From an uncultured Acetatifactor sp. (GTDB taxonomy: Bacteria; Bacillota; Clostridia; Lachnospirales; Lachnospiraceae), in assembly GCA_910585665.1 (NCBI GenBank), contig CAJUFI010000083.1, positions 1 to 14,675 of the forward strand: a stretch of 14,675 nt of DNA. The letters are read 5' to 3'. Shown here in pieces: positions 13,232 to 14,675 of this stretch. The notes under the pieces were generated by a model. It was not told the DNA's origin and did not search any database. It saw nothing but the letters and a program-made list of their open reading frames with translations. How positions within the stretch are numbered: the first letter of the stretch is position 1; the number at the start of each line of letters is the position of its first letter. The translations under genes were made by a program, and so were the position numbers.

Positions 13232-14641
13232 TTAGTCCCACCAGAAATACCAGACGGTAGACCGCCGCAGGGTGTCGGCCAGGGCTGCGATCTCTTCAAA
13301 GTTCTGATCCATGTCCGGGCAGAGGCCGTACTGTTCCACGGCCACCTCCATGGCCTCGTTCCCGGGGACTGGGGCCGGGAGGTGGAACTCCAGCTCGTCA
13401 TGGGTCATAGCCGCAGGAACCGCGCCATGCTGCTGGAACCAGTATTTTGCTGCCGCCATCAGCTCCGGCGTGTCGGGGCAGTCATTCCAGTTGCCGAAGG
13501 GCAGGTAGGCGAAAATCTCCCAGGGGTTCTTCACCGGGATTTTCGCCAGAATCAGGGGACAGGTCATCTGCGTTCTTTCGCACCAATAAGAAGCGAAACG
13601 GCAGTTGAGTTCATCCTCTGTATCCGGCTGCGCGTCTTCCTCCATCTCGCCCAGGACTTCCTCCCAGTCCATGTCGTCGTCCTCGGCATCTTCCTTGCGC
13701 TGGCCGATCAACTCCTCTAAGACTGCTTTGCCGTCTTTCACGGGAGCGGCCAGCATCTTCTCCCGGTATTTTGCTACTTTCTCCGGTTGGAAGGCATAGT
13801 CGTCAGCGCCATCGTTTTCCGGGTCGGTGTTCATCACAAGGCACTCCCACAGGGTTTCGTCCACCTTCACCAGCATGGGGATAAAGCCTTCCCGCACGCC
13901 GAGGCGCCGGGCATAGCGGTATGCCGACATGATGGGGTCATCGTCCCTCATGGAGGGAAAATAGGTGCATTCGCAGTCCAGGTACTTCATCATGGCCTGC
14001 GCCAGCTCTGAGGGCTCCAGGGTATCTTCGTCAAAGTCCTGGCTCTGCCAGTTGGTGAAGCGTCTTTGTATCACCTTTGCCATGGCCTGGTAATAGTCCT
14101 CGTCGAAGGGGAGGAACAGGTAGGCTTCCTCCCGGAATTCGTCAGAGTGGTACCGGGCTTTACCAAAGTATTCCAGGGCGTAGTCGTCAATGTCGGCGGG
14201 GTAGTACGGCTGGTCGTTTTCCCCGTAGTAGTATTGGGCAAAGGCCTGGCCCTGCCGGTTGAACAGGGCGGAGTGCAGGCAGCCGGACAGTTCTTCCCGG
14301 ATGAATGTCCGCAGGTCTGTGTTGCCGGGGCGGGCTTTGGTCAGTTCTGTTATGGCGCTGTATTCCTCCAGGAATGCTTCGCCCATCAGGTCATGTTCCA
14401 TGCACCAGCGCAGGTAGATGGCCATGTGGTTGTAGGCGTTGATGGGGGCGATGTCCAGCCCCTTTTCTTCGATGCTCTCTATGTGGCAGATGGCATAGTC
14501 CATTCCGGTGGTGTCGTCATCCTCGCCGATGTCGTCATCTTTGTGGCTGGCATCCTTCTTACCGTCTTCCTTTTGGCAGTCCTCCAATTCTTCCAGTTCC
14601 TCTATGTCCGCGCCGTCCTTCTCCGGTCTTTTCAGGGGCAC
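13232..14641 (-). CDS. DUF4253-domain protein, possibly continuing past the window edge
   Basis: The C-terminal region (about residues 225-469) matches DUF4253: GFIPMLV, IFAYLPFGNWNDCPDTPELM, KYWFQQHGAVPAAMTHDELE, EQYGLCPD and the closing STVWYFWWD. A separate N-terminal domain (about 47-200; DYAICHIES, NAYNHMAIYLRWCMEHDLMG) resembles the DUF7832-type domains often paired with immunity-like proteins. An acidic low-complexity linker forms residues 12-45, and a second acidic stretch (317-345) interrupts the DUF4253 part. The GTG at 14641 has GGGAGG eight bases upstream, but the frame stays open to the right edge (reading NFHTFRREAATV before it), and an N-terminal linker is odd for a true start. 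The protein may therefore be longer. Function is not established; proteins of this kind occur among polymorphic-toxin immunity genes. Confidence 0.8.
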   Translation of the reverse strand: MPLKRPEKDGADIEELEELEDCQKEDGKKDASHKDDDIGEDDDTTGMDYAICHIESIEEKGLDIAPINAYNHMAIYLRWCMEHDLMGEAFLEEYSAITELTKARPGNTDLRTFIREELSGCLHSALFNRQGQAFAQYYYGENDQPYYPADIDDYALEYFGKARYHSDEFREEAYLFLPFDEDYYQAMAKVIQRRFTNWQSQDFDEDTLEPSELAQAMMKYLDCECTYFPSMRDDDPIMSAYRYARRLGVREGFIPMLVKVDETLWECLVMNTDPENDGADDYAFQPEKVAKYREKMLAAPVKDGKAVLEELIGQRKEDAEDDDMDWEEVLGEMEEDAQPDTEDELNCRFASYWCERTQMTCPLILAKIPVKNPWEIFAYLPFGNWNDCPDTPELMAAAKYWFQQHGAVPAAMTHDELEFHLPAPVPGNEAMEVAVEQYGLCPDMDQNFEEIAALADTLRRSTVWYFWWD

Positions 14642-14675
14642 TGTGGCTGCCTCCCGGCGGAAGGTGTGGAAGTTC

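Noticed and set aside
1..14675. tRNA genes, CRISPR arrays and intact transposases
   Set aside because: None found when reading the intergenic regions on both strands by eye.

Overview
The window looks like chromosomal DNA from a gut-type clostridium, most likely family Lachnospiraceae. Reasons: moderately GC-rich coding DNA with AT-rich spacers; strong AGGAGG-type ribosome sites; consensus TTGACA/TATAAT promoters; and a gene set typical of that family (large solute-binding lipoproteins, WYL regulators, AraC regulators, Cps14F-type polysaccharide genes). The species cannot be told from the sequence. I saw no tRNA, rRNA, CRISPR array, intact transposase or phage gene. Nearly all genes lie on the minus strand, so the biological order runs from right to left; only the SRAP gene is on the plus strand.

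Layout, left to right. (1) 1-1110 is the edge of a polysaccharide locus: a Cps14F/Alg14-like glycosyltransferase subunit (44-514) with a broken Wzz/BY-kinase-like C-terminal fragment upstream (768-1110). (2) 1119-1570 holds an amputated DEAD/DEAH helicase N-terminus and, upstream of it, a pair of near-palindromic repeats. (3) 1773-3402 holds a divergent pair: an AraC-GGDEF fusion (minus) and an SRAP/HMCES DNA-protein crosslink protein (plus), with a clear promoter for each. (4) 3495-5956 is a compact minus-strand operon: a 52-residue membrane microprotein, a YjjG-like HAD phosphatase, an unrecognised 172-residue protein and a WYL regulator. (5) 6070-12743 is the most interesting part. It holds a 1053-residue ECF-type sigma factor with an ~850-residue C-terminal extension, a small secreted Cys/His protein, a decayed second copy of that protein and a 764-residue solute-binding lipoprotein. 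(6) 12824-14675 holds a GNAT acetyltransferase remnant, a 15-bp stem-loop and a DUF4253 protein that may run off the right edge.

How the genes may work together. The sigma fusion, the small secreted proteins and the lipoprotein are co-oriented. The spacer between the two small-protein copies contains the last ten codons of a second, lost sigma gene. So a cassette of sigma gene plus small secreted protein was duplicated in tandem and one copy then collapsed. The collapsed copy kept a strong promoter but lost its ribosome site, start codon and signal peptide; that promoter now reads straight into the lipoprotein gene. I infer a sigma-controlled envelope system whose regulator carries its own sensory extension in place of a separate anti-sigma factor. 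The DNA facts (duplication, fusion, deletion) are visible here; the functional link is inference.
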